Source: Aptenodytes patagonicus (taxonomy: Eukaryota > Chordata > Aves > Sphenisciformes > Spheniscidae). Taken from it: a DNA stretch of 64,000 nucleotides. Of the stretch, positions 26,101 to 36,000 are shown one piece after another. Position 1 is the stretch's first letter, and each line of letters starts with the position of its first letter. A program made the translations under genes and the position numbers. The notes under the pieces are model-generated. The model saw only the letters and a list, made by a program, of their open reading frames with translations. It did not search any database and had not been told where the DNA came from. The DNA lies in NCBI RefSeq assembly GCF_965638725.1, contig NC_134952.1, positions 16,991,028-17,055,027 of the forward strand. Reading direction: 5' to 3'.

Positions 26101-27879
26101 AGGGAAGGAGCAATCCAGCCTCCTTCAACAGATTTTCATCTGACCAGGCTTTTACCTACAATAATCAGAACAAAATAGGCAGCTTTCCTCCCTGCTGCAT
26201 GCAGATAATGCAGTATGTCAAGGATGGTCCTTACTTCCTCTGCTATAGTTTGAGCTTATTTTCTGTCCAGCTGCTTTGTCAGAGAGAGGCGTGAGACATG
26301 ATAAGCATTATTAATTACTATAATTCACCATTGTCAGGAGAGAAAAACAGGAGTCCAGGAAACAGCAGCCCAAGTTCTGACTTGCCTGAAATCTCTATCT
26401 GCCTGCTGAGGAGATACAAAAGCCTGAGACCCTTTATCCCTCTGTGCAGGTTCAGAGACCTTCACACAGAGCAAAAGTGTTCTTTAGTGACATTAGAAAA
26501 CCAGCAAAGGTTCAATATTACTCATATCTTATCTGTCAGGAACAGCTTTTCAGAGTGAAGAACTCATACTTGGATAAGAACATTTCCAAAGTAAACAAAC
26601 ATTTCTATAAACTACTGAGTTTGTGGCATTAGTTTTACGTAAGGAAAAGTTGGTCTGTAAAGGAGACAAATGCCTTAGCTGGTGATAGGACTTTAATCCT
26701 GAAGGCAGAGCAATATATTCCTGTTTAGGTATTGCTGAACCTCATTGATTAATAGGTGCTCTGCACCTTGTAAAAAAATTAGCACTGGTGTGGTGCATGG
26801 ATCTGCCAGATCGTGATGGTCGTGTATTCACTTTCTCTGGGTAAATGCAGCCTTTAACCAATACTCCAGGGACCTGTAAGTAGGTACAGATTATTTCAGC
26901 CTATGATGAAGTACACTAAGGGGCCAGGGAGGAACGGGAAATATGTAGTAGCTTAGACCCTCGTGGCTCAGCACAAGGAGAAACCTGTAACACATCATGA
27001 AGAGTTGTTGACACGCTCATTGCTGTGGTTCACAACTCACTTCTTAAGGTAGAATAACAAGTAGGGCTTTTTGTCAGAGCTCAACTAATACATACATAAA
27101 CAACTGTGTAGAGTAACACGGACAATTAATTTTACTATTTTACATATGAAGCAATAATAAAATAAGCAATTTACATGTGCAGTAAAACTCTTCAGGATAG
27201 ACTGTACAATTTAGCTTCACTCCCCTGAAGTCATTGCAGACAGAACCGTCTGGGTCCGTATCAGCTGAGCATCTGGCTTTTCATGCCACATAGCAATTGA
27301 TGCTGATCATTTTCTCTTGCTTTTGTCCATGTCAGCAGTGTCTTCCAGAAGTAACTCAAAAAATAGATTCACTGGATGTACTTCTAGAAGAAAATCTAAT
27401 CATATCTGACATTGTTAGCAACAGCTTTACATTGTAGCAGTAGGGGTTACCACTCAGTAAGCAAGATGGTGAACTTCCAGCATGGCAGCAACTCCGTAGT
27501 CTGTACAAGAGATCTTACTTCTTTTTCATAGTTATTTTTGTTATCACAGCGTAGCTGACATGCTGTGAGTTCACACCCTACTTTTATTTCGTACTCACTT
27601 GCTCTTGTCCCTAGCCCCTATAAACACCAAAGTTATCTTTCTGCAGCAAGATCTAAAAAAATTATCCAAAGACATCCACTTGATAAGCGCAGATGTAACA
27701 TGCACTTTGACTTTCACGTTGCATTTAGTAACTGTAGAGCTATTGTGTTGCACTTGCGAAGTGGTTACTACATATTTGTTTTTGTGTCTTATCACAGGCC
27801 AGTTCAGCTCCTTCAGTGTGTGCACAACCCTGACCACACAGACTGCAGACTTTGCACCAACACCACGGCAACTCCATGA
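1893..27879 (+). CDS. CD38: CD38, ADP-ribosyl cyclase / cyclic ADP-ribose hydrolase (whole gene, 8 coding exons)
   Basis: Joining 1893-2131, 19033-19162, 19834-19969, 20775-20857, 22611-22687, 23409-23501, 25774-25860 and 27798-27879 gives 927 bases, 308 residues plus stop, with every junction GT-AG and phases matching. The protein has a short cytosolic tail (1-14), a signal-anchor helix (about 15-37) and an extracellular cyclase domain (about 60-300). Residues equivalent to the human active site are present: W127, E148 (in TLEDTLLGY), D157, W190 and E228. The C121 and C202 pair needed for the hydrolase activity of human CD38 is also there, as are the other family cysteines, plus one extra, C301. 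The family converts NAD+ to cADPR and ADPR at the cell surface. BST1 is the closest alternative, but the N-terminal anchor, the lack of a hydrophobic GPI tail and the eight-exon layout favour CD38. Sequons occur at N102, N210 and N303. Confidence 0.96.
2132..6236 (+). other. CD38 intron 1, first part
   Basis: Non-coding intron DNA. Open frames such as 2497-2847 and 4602-5000 (+) have no recognisable domain and no supporting splice pattern. Apart from A/T homopolymers near 3640 and 4448, I recognise no repeat here. Confidence 0.6.
6237..7340 (-). mobile_element. Solo LTR of an endogenous retrovirus, about 1.1 kb, minus orientation
   Basis: Begins TGTGGTGGGTTAACCCTGG and continues into a GAGAAAATATAACGAAAGG-like stretch that recurs in bird ERV LTRs. 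Read on the minus strand, a TATA-like ATATTTAAG near 7155-7165 precedes a polyadenylation signal, the complement of TTTATT at 6421-6426, as expected for a U3-R-U5 order. A G+C-rich internal tandem array lies between. The right edge near 7340 is approximate, and I see no matching target duplication (AATGGC on the left is not found on the right). Family assignment is from memory of avian repeats. The long overlapping frames on both strands here come from the tandem array, not genes. Confidence 0.75.
6632..6945. repeat. Degenerate tandem repeat inside the 1.1 kb LTR
   Basis: About six or more units of roughly 40-50 bp share a core CTGCTCCAGYGTGGG followed by a CCCACGGG...CTGCAG part. They start near 6633, 6680, 6726, 6801, 6854 and 6902 and are unequal in length. 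This keeps several frames open on both strands. Confidence 0.75.
7341..8304. other. CD38 intron 1 segment without recognised features
   Basis: AT-rich intron DNA between an LTR and a CR1 copy. I see no domain-bearing frame and no repeat that I recognise. Confidence 0.5.
8305..8957 (+). mobile_element. Degraded CR1 LINE, 3' part, plus orientation
   Basis: Recognisable CR1 ORF2 3' sequence: CAAGCTGAACATGAGCC, then CCTGGAGAAGAGAAGGCTC, a GAGGCTCCATCCTTGGAG block, and a GATCTCCAGAGGTGCCTTCC end near 8957. It is broken into several frames with indels and has no long ORF, so it is old compared with the 40.2 kb copy. It lies in CD38 intron 1 in the sense orientation. Confidence 0.85.
9041..9144 (-). 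mobile_element. Internally deleted LTR remnant (104 bp) with perfect 5-bp TSD
   Basis: On the minus strand it starts TGTCCTGGTTTCGGCTGGGG and matches the first about 80 bp of the solo LTR seen at 17488. It then jumps to the last about 20 bp of that LTR (complement of CGGCTTAACC). AGTGG flanks it on both sides (9036-9040 and 9145-9149), so both original ends are present and about 480 bp of interior is missing. Confidence 0.85.
9150..17487. other. CD38 intron 1, central part
   Basis: About 8.3 kb of intron with no recognised gene or young transposon. Short frames (for example 13353-13679 minus and 11377-11577 plus) have no domain I recognise. Confidence 0.5.
17488..18071 (+). mobile_element. 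Solo LTR, ERVL-like, 584 bp, sense to CD38
   Basis: Starts TGTCCTGGTTTTGGCTGGGA and ends GGTTAAACCTCAACA, so it has TG...CA ends. It is flanked by CCGTC on both sides (17483-17487 and 18072-18076). The 5-bp duplication suits ERVL-type integration. No internal gag-pol sequence follows, so it is a recombined solo LTR. It contains a perfect CRE, TGACGTCA (17736-17743), and a TATA box, TATAAAG (17753-17759), spaced as in a promoter. It lies about 960 bp before CD38 exon 2. Confidence 0.92.
17736..17759 (+). promoter_or_regulatory. CRE plus TATA promoter module inside the solo LTR
   Basis: TGACGTCA is followed nine bases later by TATAAAG. The same pair is conserved in the inverted LTR at 63158-63750. 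In the copy at 29460 the CRE is intact but the TATA is ATTTAAAG, and in the outer LTR at 62722 the CRE is broken. Activity is inferred only from the motifs. Confidence 0.6.
18077..19032. other. End of CD38 intron 1
   Basis: AT-rich intron sequence between the solo LTR and exon 2, ending in the exon 2 acceptor. No gene or repeat recognised. Confidence 0.6.
19033..19162 (+). CDS. CD38: CD38 coding exon 2
   Basis: Acceptor TTTTGGCAG precedes 19033; donor AAG|GTAACA is at 19163. The exon contributes one base to G80 and then residues 81-123, including CNITSEDYQP and IPCNK. C121 corresponds to human C119. The 130-bp length and phases match the mammalian exon. A second AG two bases downstream would put a stop in frame, so the first AG is used. 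It is too broken by stops in the flanks to stand out as an open frame. Confidence 0.94.
19834..19969 (+). CDS. CD38: CD38 coding exon 3 (catalytic TLEDTLLGY)
   Basis: Acceptor TTATTTCACAG; donor G|GTAATA at 19970. Encodes residues 124-168 and one base of G169. It carries W127, E148 and D157, all equivalents of human substrate-binding and catalytic residues, in TLEDTLLGYMADRVSWCG. This is the most strongly conserved block of the gene. Length 136 bp, phase 0 to 1. Confidence 0.96.
20775..20857 (+). CDS. CD38: CD38 coding exon 4
   Basis: Acceptor TATTTCTTTTCAG; donor ATG|GTAAGA. 83 bp. Completes G169 and encodes residues 170-196, with INYESCP, an SECESNP turn and SVFWKMASK. W190 matches human W189, one of the two tryptophans that position NAD+. 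Confidence 0.95.
22611..22687 (+). CDS. CD38: CD38 coding exon 5
   Basis: Acceptor TTTTGTTCAG; donor CAG|GTATTT. 77 bp. Encodes FAEAACGVVQVMLNGS and the following loop (residues 197-221), plus two bases of S222. C202 matches human C201, and the N210-G-S sequon is a likely glycosylation site. The frame stays open past the donor, so a longer reading frame appears here, but the donor phase agrees with exon 6. Confidence 0.95.
23409..23501 (+). CDS. CD38: CD38 coding exon 6 (catalytic glutamate)
   Basis: Acceptor TTCTTACAG; donor AAAG|GTAAGT. 93 bp. Completes S222 and encodes IFGSIEIFNLNPDKV through GGPQ (residues 223-252). E228 in FGSIE is the equivalent of the human catalytic nucleophile E226. 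No premature stop. Confidence 0.95.
23932..24082 (+). mobile_element. CR1 LINE 3' fragment in CD38 intron 6
   Basis: Reads CTGGAACAGGTTTCCCAGAG, then GGTTGTGGAGTCTCC, GGTTGGACTAGATGATCTCA, and ends with GATTCTGTGATTT. This is the terminal about 150 bp of a CR1, in the sense orientation. It is diverged and non-coding. Confidence 0.88.
24083..25773. other. Rest of CD38 intron 6
   Basis: Overlapping short frames on both strands at 24327-24865 and 25360-25638 have no domain I recognise. No transposon recognised. Confidence 0.5.
25774..25860 (+). CDS. CD38: CD38 coding exon 7
   Basis: Acceptor TTTTCTCTCCAG; donor ACAG|GTAATT. 87 bp, phase 2 to 2. Completes S253 and encodes residues 254-281 with ESC, a lysine-rich helix and ITCEDNY; C256 and C277 match the human C254-C275 disulfide. 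It was identified by similarity and phase, because the surrounding frame is closed. Confidence 0.93.
27798..27879 (+). CDS. CD38: CD38 coding exon 8 and stop
   Basis: Acceptor CTTATCACAG. Completes R282 and encodes PVQLLQCVHNPDHTDC and a ten-residue tail ending in TATP before TGA at 27877-27879. C289 and C298 match the last family disulfide; C301 is extra. There is no hydrophobic GPI-attachment tail, which separates this gene from BST1. Confidence 0.95.
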
Positions 27880-28059
27880 AATGGAGTCCTCCGCACTACT
27901 AAAGACTTTTGTTATTTGTGTGTAAAGCTGGAAAAGATGTGGCTACATAGCTTAGAGTGATAAGTAGTAGCGTGGCGTGTACAGAGTCCATAACCAGAAA
28001 TCCTTGCTGTGATACTAACAGCCAAATAGCAGGAGATGATACTTTAGGTGTGATTACTG

Positions 28060-28080
28060 TACACACACACACACACACAA
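28060..28080. repeat. (AC)n microsatellite in the CD38 3' UTR
   Basis: About ten AC dinucleotides in an uninterrupted run. CA-rich RNA tracts are known binding sites for hnRNP L-type proteins; any role here is inference. Confidence 0.9.
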
Positions 28081-28928
28081 ACATACTATTTCAGAGGGGC
28101 CGGGGGCATGTTCAGTGGTTGAGGGCAGATGCTTTGCCCTCATTTGGTCCCTCCTGTACAGCTCCCCTTGTGCCCAGAGGCTCAGAGCAGGGATTCCCTG
28201 GGGTGTGCACAGAGAAGAAAGAGGTATTCCAGCAGAGGCAGAACTTGCCTGGATCAGCGCTCAGGTTCCTCCCCGCTGTAAGGCTGGATGGGAAATGACG
28301 GGAGCATGCTACGCTCTCCCTGCATCCCAGTGCAACATCCCCCAGAGGGAAACATTGCCCAGTGGCACGTGGTATAAATCATGTTTCTCCCAGGAACTGT
28401 GGCACCTCTGAGCAGGTAAAGCAAGCGATGAAAGAGGCAGAGTGGTTGTTACCTTTTAATGGGCATCACAGTAAGTGGCTGGTGGGGAAACGGCTGAGCT
28501 GAACCAAGAAGAGACCAGAAACCACTTGAGGGTTGCCAGCATCTGTAAGAACAGGTCGAGTGTGTAGCTGGGGAGAGAAAATAGCATCTGACTCAGACAA
28601 CCCCATTAAAATCCTACTGGAAACACCATTGCAGTTCAGATTACATTTTATTCTTAATATAGCAGTAAGGATAAGCCTTCCAACTTTCATAAAAGGTCCC
28701 TCAGGCCACAGCTTGGCCATCCGCTGGAATAGAGACAAACATCAAAAGGTTGTCACAATAAGGAGTCTCTCTTGACCTCTGTTTCTGAGGTGAAAGGTGA
28801 TGCCTTGCAGTGTATAATTCACAGGCATGGACATGTCATAGTACACTGAAACAGCAGGTTGCATTGATTTCCTTTGATTTGCATTTTGCCGGTCTCATAC
28901 GCATATTCAAGTGCAGTGTTTATAACAT

Positions 28929-28934
28929 AATAAA
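28929..28934 (+). terminator. CD38: Polyadenylation signal of CD38 (proximal candidate)
   Basis: AATAAA with GT-rich sequence within about 30 bases downstream. A second AATAAA at 29442-29447 lies just before the next LTR and could make a longer form. Confidence 0.55.
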
Positions 28935-29441
28935 GATCTGAGGTCAGCTTGTGGCCTCGGCTGTAGTGCCTTTGTGCAGTGCCATTGACACATTTGCTAC
29001 AGATATACTGCTAGGTGTTGCAGTGCCAGCAAAACCAGCAATTGCCAATTCATTAGGCAGACCTAGGTTTCCATGATCCCACAGGCACACAGTTATAATG
29101 CTGTATGTTTTAGTGACTACCCACAGTGTGAAGCACCCTTATGGAACTATACAAGCTGGTGTAGTTTCGAGCATCTCTAGATAAACCTTTGCTCTGTAAT
29201 ACACAGGCCTGCACTGAGCATAGCTGGACCACACCCAAGACCTCGCCCATAATGTTTACATTAAGTGAAACGTATTTTTATTTGTACTCTGTTATGTAAC
29301 TACTTCGATGCAGCAACGCAGACATGTACCAATACTTTCAAGTAGGTTATTTCTGACTATAGGTCAAGACTTTGTCTTCATGCTCATTTTTGTACCTCTT
29401 CTATTGTAATATAAAATGTTGACTGTAAAATCGAGATCTAT

Positions 29442-29447
29442 AATAAA
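29442..29447 (+). terminator. CD38: Distal candidate polyadenylation signal of CD38
   Basis: AATAAA in CTATAATAAAATTGC. Sequence after it is the start of a solo LTR inserted about 13 bases downstream, so the downstream element of this site may be LTR-derived. Confidence 0.35.
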
Positions 29448-29459
29448 ATTGCTGATGGC

Positions 29460-30058
29460 TCTGCTGGTTTTGGCTAGGATAGCATTCATTTCCTTCATAG
29501 TAGCTAGCATGGGGCTGTGTTTTGGATTTGTGCTGGAAACAGTGTTGATAATACAGGAATGTTTTCGTTACTGCTGAGCAGGGCTTACACAGAGTCAAGG
29601 CCTTTTCTGCTCCTCACCCCACCCCACCAGCAAGTAGGTTGGGGGTGCAGAAGAAATTGGGAGGGGACACAGCTGGGACAGCTGACCCCAACTGACCAAA
29701 GGGATATTCCACACCATATGACGTCATGCTCAGCATTTAAAGCTGGGGGAAGAAGAAGGAAGGGGGGATGCTTGGAGTGATGGCGTTTGTCTTCCCAAGT
29801 AACGGTTACGCGTGATGGAGCCCTGCTTTCCTGGGGATGGCTGAACACCTGCCTGCCCATGGGAAGGAGTGAATGAATTCCTTGTTTTGCTTTGCTTGTG
29901 TGCGCGGCTTTTGCTTTACCTATTAAACTGTCTTTATCTCAACCCACGAGTTTTCTCCCTTTTACTCTTCCGATTCTCTCCCCCATCCCACTGAGGGGGG
30001 TGGGAGTAAGCAAGCAGCTGTGTGGTGCTCAGTTGCTGACTGAGGTTAAACCACAACA
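29460..30058 (+). mobile_element. Solo LTR, ERVL-like, about 0.6 kb
   Basis: Matches the 17488 LTR throughout: TTGGCTAGGATAG near the start, GGGCTGTGTTTTGGATT, the CRE TGACGTCA at 29719-29726, GAAGGAGTGAATGAATTCC, and an end GGTTAAACCACAACA at 30058. The first bases are mutated (TCTGCTGG instead of TGTCCTGG). A target duplication is only imperfect: GCTCT at 29458-29462 against GCTGT at 30059-30063. The TATA position reads ATTTAAAG. Confidence 0.88.
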
Positions 30059-33000
30059 GCTGTGCTGCTTGCCTTTAAGGAGGGAGTGTTAATGTTGGCC
30101 TACTTTGTTTATTAGTACAGATGCACCATAGGTGTACAGCTGGCCCACTAACACACACTCAAGCCTGTGCTGCTTGGGTTACATGTATAGCAGAACATGA
30201 GCGAGCTCATTTCCAACAAGCAAGGAGAAGCATTTTTATTATCCACGATCACACATTTGACATGCCATGCAGACATGCCCTACCAGACAGATATAATTCC
30301 AAATCCTATTGCTCTGCTGAAAATTTATAAACCAAGAAACCTCCCAAACCAATACAAAGTGTCCCAAATTCACAGAAAACTAACTAAAAGGAAAAATAAT
30401 CTATGAGTTTTTTCCACTACATGGAAGAAATGTTTCTTAATATAGTTTGAAACATATTGGGTTTTGAAAATATGCTTTCAATCTGATAAAGCTAATTTCT
30501 GTCACAACTCGTTCAAGATAAATGGGCTAGCTTGTGCCCCAGGCCCATAGCAAACACTGCCAAAGAGCACTGCTCACAAACCCAAGAGGAACCTGAGTTA
30601 TTGTGTGATAAGGTGATATCAACATTATGCACTCCCAGAACCACACAGAGCTGGGAAAGCTGCTTCTGTGACCCTATTACCACAGTATTGCTGCTCCCTC
30701 AGTCTTTGGTGTACTTAACCTGATGAGAGCTTGCAATTATTAAACTTATTTTTGAGATTAGGAAATTAATGAAATACAGAAAGATTTGTTCTCCTTGCTA
30801 GCCATCGCTTGGCCTTGTGTGCTTATCATTAATCACAGTGTTTCATTTAAAACATGTCAGCCTCTCCTAGGGTCAGGAGGCTCAATAGGATGGTATGCAA
30901 ACAGCCTGAATTCCACTTAGGTCTGTACGCCTTGTGTTTCCTCTTGGCTGCCCCCAGGTAGCTGCCCCCACACATCACTTCAGTCTCCTGAATCTCCCTG
31001 CGGCCACCCTTCAGGGGCCACTAACTCTCTCTATTGCTGATGTGTAGGGACATGGGTGAAATTAATGACTGTGACTGTAGGCTTTCATTTAAAATAACAA
31101 CCGTTATGAGCCTAGAGAAAAATTTGAAAACTGGACAACAAAGATTTAGACATGTGAAGGACAATAAACCTTACCCTCAGCCTCTATTATTTTTTTTTAA
31201 CTCTTTTTTTAAGCTATTGTGCTGCTTTTTTTGAGTCCAAAATTCTTAGTGCAGTGTCTGTAACATAATCTATGGTGAAAAGTCTTTGGAGAGGGGTTTT
31301 TGATTCTGTTTATATGTGTATTTGGAGCATATAGTGCAGTGGATCTGGGTCCCCCTAGACACTGGCAATAGGGGAGTGGTTTTGGATGGGACTCGACATA
31401 GCTGCAGCACTGCAGGGTCTATCAGGCAGAGGCAGAAGTTTCCTCTTGCTTGATTTGGGCTGCCCTTCATGTGTGTACCTGGGAAGACTCCCTGATACTC
31501 AGAACAGTGACCCTCAGACATTGTCTTACATAGAAGAGCCCTGTGGAAAGAGTAGAAAAATGAGATCAGCAAGCCTTCAGGTAGGAAACCCTGCAAACAG
31601 GCTGCATCTCAGAAACTCTTTCTTAATAACAATATCATTTACAGGCTTAAGACAACAATTAAATGTGCTAAGAGGCTAATCCTTCCTATTAAATAGTTTG
31701 AAAGTAGTAATGCACTGGCTAATCTGAAGAAAACACTGAGCATGTAAAATATGAAGGCTGGTGAAAAGATAAAAAACAAATAGTATGGCTGAATGACAGA
31801 AGCACAGAAAGTACAACAGGAGATGCAGTAGCAGAAGAAAAAGATATGTAAAAGATCTAGCTATGTAGCTGGATCATAACGACCATTCTGCCCACATACC
31901 TATGACCATGGGTCATACTATCATACCATCATACTATGAGGACATCTACCTGTCCTCAAAGTCGAAGGGCTGGATTCAGCATTTGACTAAGCCACAGAGA
32001 GCTGTGCAGGCTTAAGCAGTCCCTATGCAGCCTTTCCAGTTCGCTCCTTTATCTTGCAGCAGTATCATCCCTCTGTCCTGCCAGCACAAATGTTCACGAA
32101 ACTCCTGATGAACCAGGACAGGCAAATGGTCTGGGATAGTATTTTTTTTCCCTGCTTGGGGGGAAAAAAAAAGTTAATATCTAGCCAGAAAAATTGAATC
32201 AATGGGAGTTTTTTGTTTCAAACTGTACATTTATTCTCATCACTGCTTTCTTTGTGCAGCGGAAGAGGGCAGCTGCCTGCTCGCTGTTCCTCCTTTCTTG
32301 TGTGGCACTGCTTGCCCAAATCAGAAGAGCCCAAGAAGCACATACAGCAGTATCTGCTCCACGCCAGCACGTTTCACAGCAATACAGCTGCCTTAACCCT
32401 GATTCATTTCACTACTGGGATTTGGGTGCGCATTGAGGGAGGATAGAGCGGGGAGGGTTAAAATCCATACTAAATACTTTAGATAAGATTCACATCATTT
32501 AAGGTTAGTCACCTGGTTGTACAGGCTTTCTCTATAGTCAAAGGGACAAACCAGGCACCTCCTGAAAGCAGCTATCCCGCTCTGCACTCGGGGGGGGAAG
32601 ACAGTGGGGATGATGTGCGCTTCAACAGAAGCTTCTTAACTCTCTCCACTGATTATGAAGGTTGCCTGGTTTATTAGTTCAAATTTATAAAATTAGCTTC
32701 CAGGTGGCTAAAGTTGCATAAAATGAATCCCAAACTTTAAATGTTTTCCTGTGAGAAATATTCCTAAACAGAAAAAGACATCTAAGCATCCTCTTACATA
32801 AAGCAGACGAAACGTTTTTGCAAAATATTTAAAATCATAATTTCACAATTCATTTCCTGAGTATGTAGAGCCACAGTTCTAAAATTTGCTGACCATTTCA
32901 GGAGCTGACTGTGTGATAATGCAGTCTTTCAAGCATATCAAATGCAGTCAGTTAGAAAATCTGGTATAGTGCTAGAAGAAAAAAATGCTGTTACTAATCT

Positions 33001-36000
33001 GCTGCCTCCATTTCATAGGTTGTGTTCTGTTGGCTGCCTCCATTTTCAAGACTGAGACCACATATGCCTACTTTAGGATTTTCCTTTCATGCACATGCTG
33101 TAATTCTTTAGATTTTTTTTGCCAATTTAGTTACAGAAGCACAGCCAAAATTGCCTGATGCCACCATGGCAGAAATCTTACAGTTTCTTTCCTATTTCCT
33201 AATGGAGTAAAAATGCAACAACTTAAAAAATGCAGATAGCTTAAAGGGTAGCTTAAATGTTTTTTACTCTTATGGAAATTGAAAGTCCAGAAATTAGTCA
33301 ATATAGGAGAGTTATACTATTAGTTTGCACAAGACTGGGACAAACTCCAGGGAAAAACTTTTTTTCCATTCTTACTCTTCTTGAAATACTAATCAAATCA
33401 ATAGCACTGCATTGCAGTTAGACCTGGGACTTCCGCAGCTGAGGTCTGAACCTTAGGAGCTTGAGCAAAAGGTCTCCTGTCTGAGAACATTACCACAATT
33501 ACATTTGCTGTGGGTCAGACACAGAGGGGATGTGTAATTCACTAAACAGTCAGTTGGAGCTGCACCGGGATAGAAAATAAACTTCTTGACAATGAGGCCC
33601 TATGCAGAGCCATATTTTTGTGCTATAATACGCTACATACAACACTAGGAGACCAGAATGAGCCAGCTTTGCTTCCCCTGGAGTCAGACTTTCAACAACA
33701 TCAGTGGCTATGTGTTTGGTTTACAGCAGGAAAACATTAAAAAAGACTAAGAAGTGGTCTAGACAGGCATAAATTACAGAAATAAACAAAATAGTAATAT
33801 GGATAATAACTCATTCCTTATACTAAAAATATTACTAAAAACAGGATGCAGGAAGACAGTGACAGTTTCCACAATTTTTTATCAGAGGCTCATAACTTTC
33901 ATGAGCGATATCAGACACTTCTGATACGTGATATGTGATATGTGGGGCTGCTTCACATGAAGAAGTAAAAGAATAACATATGGCTTGATAAGTTTAAGCA
34001 AGTCCTGGGGTGCTTGAATCCTTTTTTCACTAATCAATTACATTTTTCTTTGAGCTGTAGCTGTATTGAATGCACTATGTAGATAGGGATTCATTTCTAG
34101 GGCTACTAGGGACTTGCTATGTGACACTGGGCAAACAATTTAATCTCCAGATTTGAGATTTCCTGCCTGAATGGGAGGAACAATAAGTTGATATTTTAAA
34201 ATTTTAAGATTATGAGGGTTATCATAATATCTAAGCTGATGTTATGAATACGACAGCTTTTTAGTTTCATTCCACATCATGCCTCTGCTCTGTCCTCAAA
34301 TTGTGCTTTAGGCTAGTGCAACCTTTGCAGAGAGGCACTAGCCTCATGCTCTCTGATAACATGAGACAATGAAGCATCCACGCTTCCCATGGTGGGTTGT
34401 TCGAGTAATTACTCAGCACCATTATTGGAAATTAATTTATACTTTGCCTATATTCAGGTTCTAGCAACTTCTTCTTCTTGTATACTGTGCTAAAGATCTT
34501 TTGTCTTGTGGGGAAGGGTAGCTTCTCCTCCTGAAAGGAATCCTTAATTGAGACACTTCTCGCTCTCTTTTTTTGGTGAATTAAAGAGATCAAGCTTTAT
34601 AAACATCTCAGGATGATACATTTGCTAGAATCTGTGACTTTTTACTTCACCCTCTCCCATTTTTTATTATTCTTGTAGTGCAAAGAGACATTTTATATCC
34701 CCTGCGACATTTTGACTGTTGGATTAGATTGTCATAGCAAGACTGAAATTCAATCCCTGCTTTTATTGTGTTTGTTGCTGATGAGTCATAGTAAAATGAT
34801 TACAGAAAGTACTCGCAGGTTTGTTGGAGCAAAGTCGAGAGGCAGATTCTCTACTACTGAAAACCAACTCAGTTGTTACTCTAACAAGCAGAAGTGGGTG
34901 GACATTGTGGTCAAAATACTCAGCTGCAGGAAAGTTTAGGGCAACTCTCTTTCAAGTATGTCTTTCATTTAATCTATTTCACACATTTTTCATAACATAA
35001 CGTCATGGCATCAATTAACACATTATGGTAGGCAAGATTTTTTTTCAAACTTATACCAGAATACTTTCTTATCATTCTACCATGGTTAATTGATTACAGA
35101 ATAACCTTCCCCTTTAATTATTAGCCCAAACATTCTATCTTAACAGAACTATAACAAGTTGATTTTTCTTTTCTAATCCAGGCATTTTGTCACTCCAACC
35201 TTCTTGAGAAAAAGAATTTCTACATAGCAATATACCTGCAAATACAAATTATGTGTATCAAGCTTTACTTACTAGCTTTCCTGGAAACCAAAAAGCCCTC
35301 ACCAGCATCAGCATAACACTATCTTAATTTACCAAGAGAAAAATAACAATCCTGGCAAGTTAAAGAGCTCTTTAGCAATGTCTGAGATCCTTCTTAATCT
35401 AAACACTAAATTGAAGCACAGAAATTCAAGGAAACATAGCTGTAGACCTGCTGATGCTCTATAGTCCTCTCTAACACCCCAACTGTGCTCAAGTGCCACA
35501 CGTTCCACCTGACCATAATTCTACTCATTCCTGTTTATGACTAATTTCTACCCAATCCCCCGGGAAAACGAAGACACCCATAAGTAAACCAAAGAGATGA
35601 TCGACATTTCAAAGAAGAGGAGCAAAATCACTTAATATTCCATGTGCTTTTGGTTTGGATTGCTTGTGTTCACAGTCTCACAATATTACCTTAAAGTAAG
35701 TGGCACAGAGATGATGTATTGGGAGATGATTGATTTTGATCTGGGGATGTACAGCATGACAAATTGCGTCAGTGTAAAAGTAATTGCTTTTTAATTACAA
35801 TGTCAAAAATTATACAGTCCCACAGCAGGAATATACCATTCTGCATTTCTAAAATTGCCACTCTTTTCATTGACATTATGTTCAATTAGCTCAGGCAAGG
35901 TTACTTTGGCCAAGTCTTGGCATGATAAAACTTGACGCAGTAAATTAAAAATAGGTAGGAAATTATTTATATATCTCCTCCAGTACTGTTTTCAGCAGCG

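Larger units (their letters stand above)
27880..28950 (+). other. CD38: CD38 3' untranslated region (inferred)
   Basis: Follows the CD38 stop directly. The first canonical AATAAA I find downstream is at 28929-28934, followed by a GT-rich stretch (GGTCAGCTTGTGGCC). That gives a 3' UTR of about 1.07 kb. An (AC)n microsatellite sits about 180 bases after the stop. The frames at 27957-28298 and 28115-28411 are treated as UTR noise. Confidence 0.6.

Noticed and set aside
27565-27925. Two overlapping + frames near CD38 exon 8
   Set aside because: One contains the real exon 8 after its acceptor; the parts before 27798 are intron and the other frame is a shadow.
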